Part shown: piece after piece, positions 5,511 to 6,175 of the stretch | How positions within the stretch are numbered: the first letter of the stretch is position 1 | Layout: every line of letters begins with the position of its first letter | DNA from: Elusimicrobiota bacterium | GTDB taxonomy: Bacteria > Elusimicrobiota > Elusimicrobia > F11 | Direction of reading: 5' to 3' | Length of the DNA: 6,175 bases | Assembly (NCBI GenBank): GCA_022709485.1 | Contig: JAKLIS010000089.1 | Span: 1-6,175, forward strand | Position numbers and translations under genes: made by a program | Notes under the pieces: generated by a model | What the model was told of the DNA's origin: nothing | Seen by the model: only the letters and a program-made list of their open reading frames with translations | Database searches by the model: none

Positions 5511-6175
5511 TTAGGATTTAACGCTCTGCAGAGCCTTCATGTAATTGGCCCGTTCAAAGGCCGAAGGATCTTCCACGGACTTATGGCTCATGCTCCCCTT
5601 CATTTGCTGCAAGGATTCATATTCATGTTCTTCCATCCAGACGCTCATGTTCTCAAGAACTTTAGAAGCGTGGGGAATACCGTTTTTAAGAAGCGCGGAA
5701 CACATCATGGTGACGTCCGCCCCCGCCATGACCATTTTAAGGACGTCAAAATGCTCATGAATGCCGCTCGTGGCAGCCAAGCTCGCTTTGACATGGCCGT
5801 AAAGAATTCCAATCCACCGGAGCGGAAGACGGTTCGCAAACCGGGTGCTGAGCAAAACGTTGGGGAGCACTTCCAGTTTTTCTAAATCGATATCCGGCTG
5901 GTAAAACCTGTTGAATAAAGCCAAGCCGTCCGCTCCGGCGTCATCCAAACGCTTCGCCATATTGGCCATCGAACTGAAATATGGGCTCAGCTTCACCGAC
6001 ACTGGAATTTTAACCGAGGCTTTCACCATCTTTAAAATGTCGAGATAGGTTTGTTCAATTTGACACTCGTTGTTAGTGATGGTTGCAATATAACAATAAA
6101 AAGTTTTTCCGTAATTACGACAAATATTTTCCATATAAAGGATGGACAGACTGTTGAACTCAGCGGAACGATATG
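5511..6175 (-). CDS. Dihydroorotate dehydrogenase-like flavoprotein, 3' part
   Basis: This is a TIM-barrel FMN protein of the 'dihydroorotate dehydrogenase-like' group, related to PyrD and to PreA of dihydropyrimidine dehydrogenase. It is probably an oxidoreductase whose substrate is not established. The family-typical stretch begins at TYLDILKMVKASVKIPVSVKLSPYF (abridged: TYLDIL, then VSVKLSP) and continues through SSMANMAKRLDDAGADGLALF, NRFYQPDIDLE, LPLRWIGILYG, ASLAATSGIH and the FMN-phosphate region GADVTMMCSALLKNGI, to the C-terminal GSMSHKSVEDP and FERANYMKAL motifs. About 190-200 residues match out of roughly 330 expected, so the true start lies outside the window. The first in-window ATG (6132-6134) has no ribosome binding site and the frame remains open to the edge. 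Upstream of about 6065 the expected preceding block (EAGADALELNIYY-like) is missing, so the 5' part may be disrupted. TAA at 5511-5513 is 21 nt before hypA; cotranscription is likely. Confidence 0.85.
   Translation of the reverse strand, partial: YRSAEFNSLSILYMENICRNYGKTFYCYIATITNNECQIEQTYLDILKMVKASVKIPVSVKLSPYFSSMANMAKRLDDAGADGLALFNRFYQPDIDLEKLEVLPNVLLSTRFANRLPLRWIGILYGHVKASLAATSGIHEHFDVLKMVMAGADVTMMCSALLKNGIPHASKVLENMSVWMEEHEYESLQQMKGSMSHKSVEDPSAFERANYMKALQSVKS

Noticed and set aside
6132..6134. True start codon of the flavoprotein gene
   Set aside because: No Shine-Dalgarno site precedes it, the frame stays open to the window edge and the family is over 100 residues longer.

Overview
The window holds a cluster of [NiFe]-hydrogenase maturation (hyp) genes, all on the minus strand. 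Reading in the direction of transcription, from the right edge to the left, the order is: the 3' part of a dihydroorotate-dehydrogenase-like flavoprotein gene, hypA, a 229-bp intergenic segment rich in repeats, then hypF, hypC, hypD and hypE. The four genes hypF-hypC-hypD-hypE are fused end to end by overlapping stop and start codons (TAATG, ATGA, ATGGCTGA), so they are almost certainly one translationally coupled mRNA. No RNA gene, CRISPR array or recognisable insertion sequence is present, and the plus strand appears to carry no gene.

The genes cover the whole cyanide branch of hydrogenase cofactor synthesis. HypF activates carbamoyl phosphate and passes the carbamoyl group to the C-terminal cysteine of HypE. 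HypE dehydrates it to a thiocyanate. The HypC-HypD complex collects the CN ligands and iron and builds the Fe(CN)2CO unit for the large subunit of the hydrogenase. HypA belongs to the later nickel-insertion step. Its usual GTPase partner HypB, the hydrogenase structural genes and the maturation protease are not in the window.

The organism is a bacterium: genes are compact, with Shine-Dalgarno sites of the AAAGGAG/GAGGTGG type, and G+C is about one half by eye. Owning a full hyp set implies an H2-metabolising, probably anaerobic or facultative, lifestyle. The dihydroorotate-dehydrogenase-like family next door is typical of anaerobes and often sits near pyruvate:ferredoxin oxidoreductase genes (family knowledge, not visible here). 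I cannot name the phylum from this sequence.

The parts that ordinary annotation does not explain are: (1) four head-to-tail 20-bp repeats with helically phased A-tracts, flanked by an 8-bp perfect inverted repeat and a smaller palindrome, between hypA and hypF; (2) a metal-ligand-rich enlargement of the HypA zinc loop; (3) an in-frame basic insertion of about 34 residues in the YrdC-like domain of HypF; (4) loss of family resemblance together with a drop in G+C at the 5' end of the flavoprotein gene near the right edge; (5) a T9 tract and long spacer between the hypF Shine-Dalgarno site and its start codon. I see no wholly new system. The repeat element is the best candidate for something undescribed.
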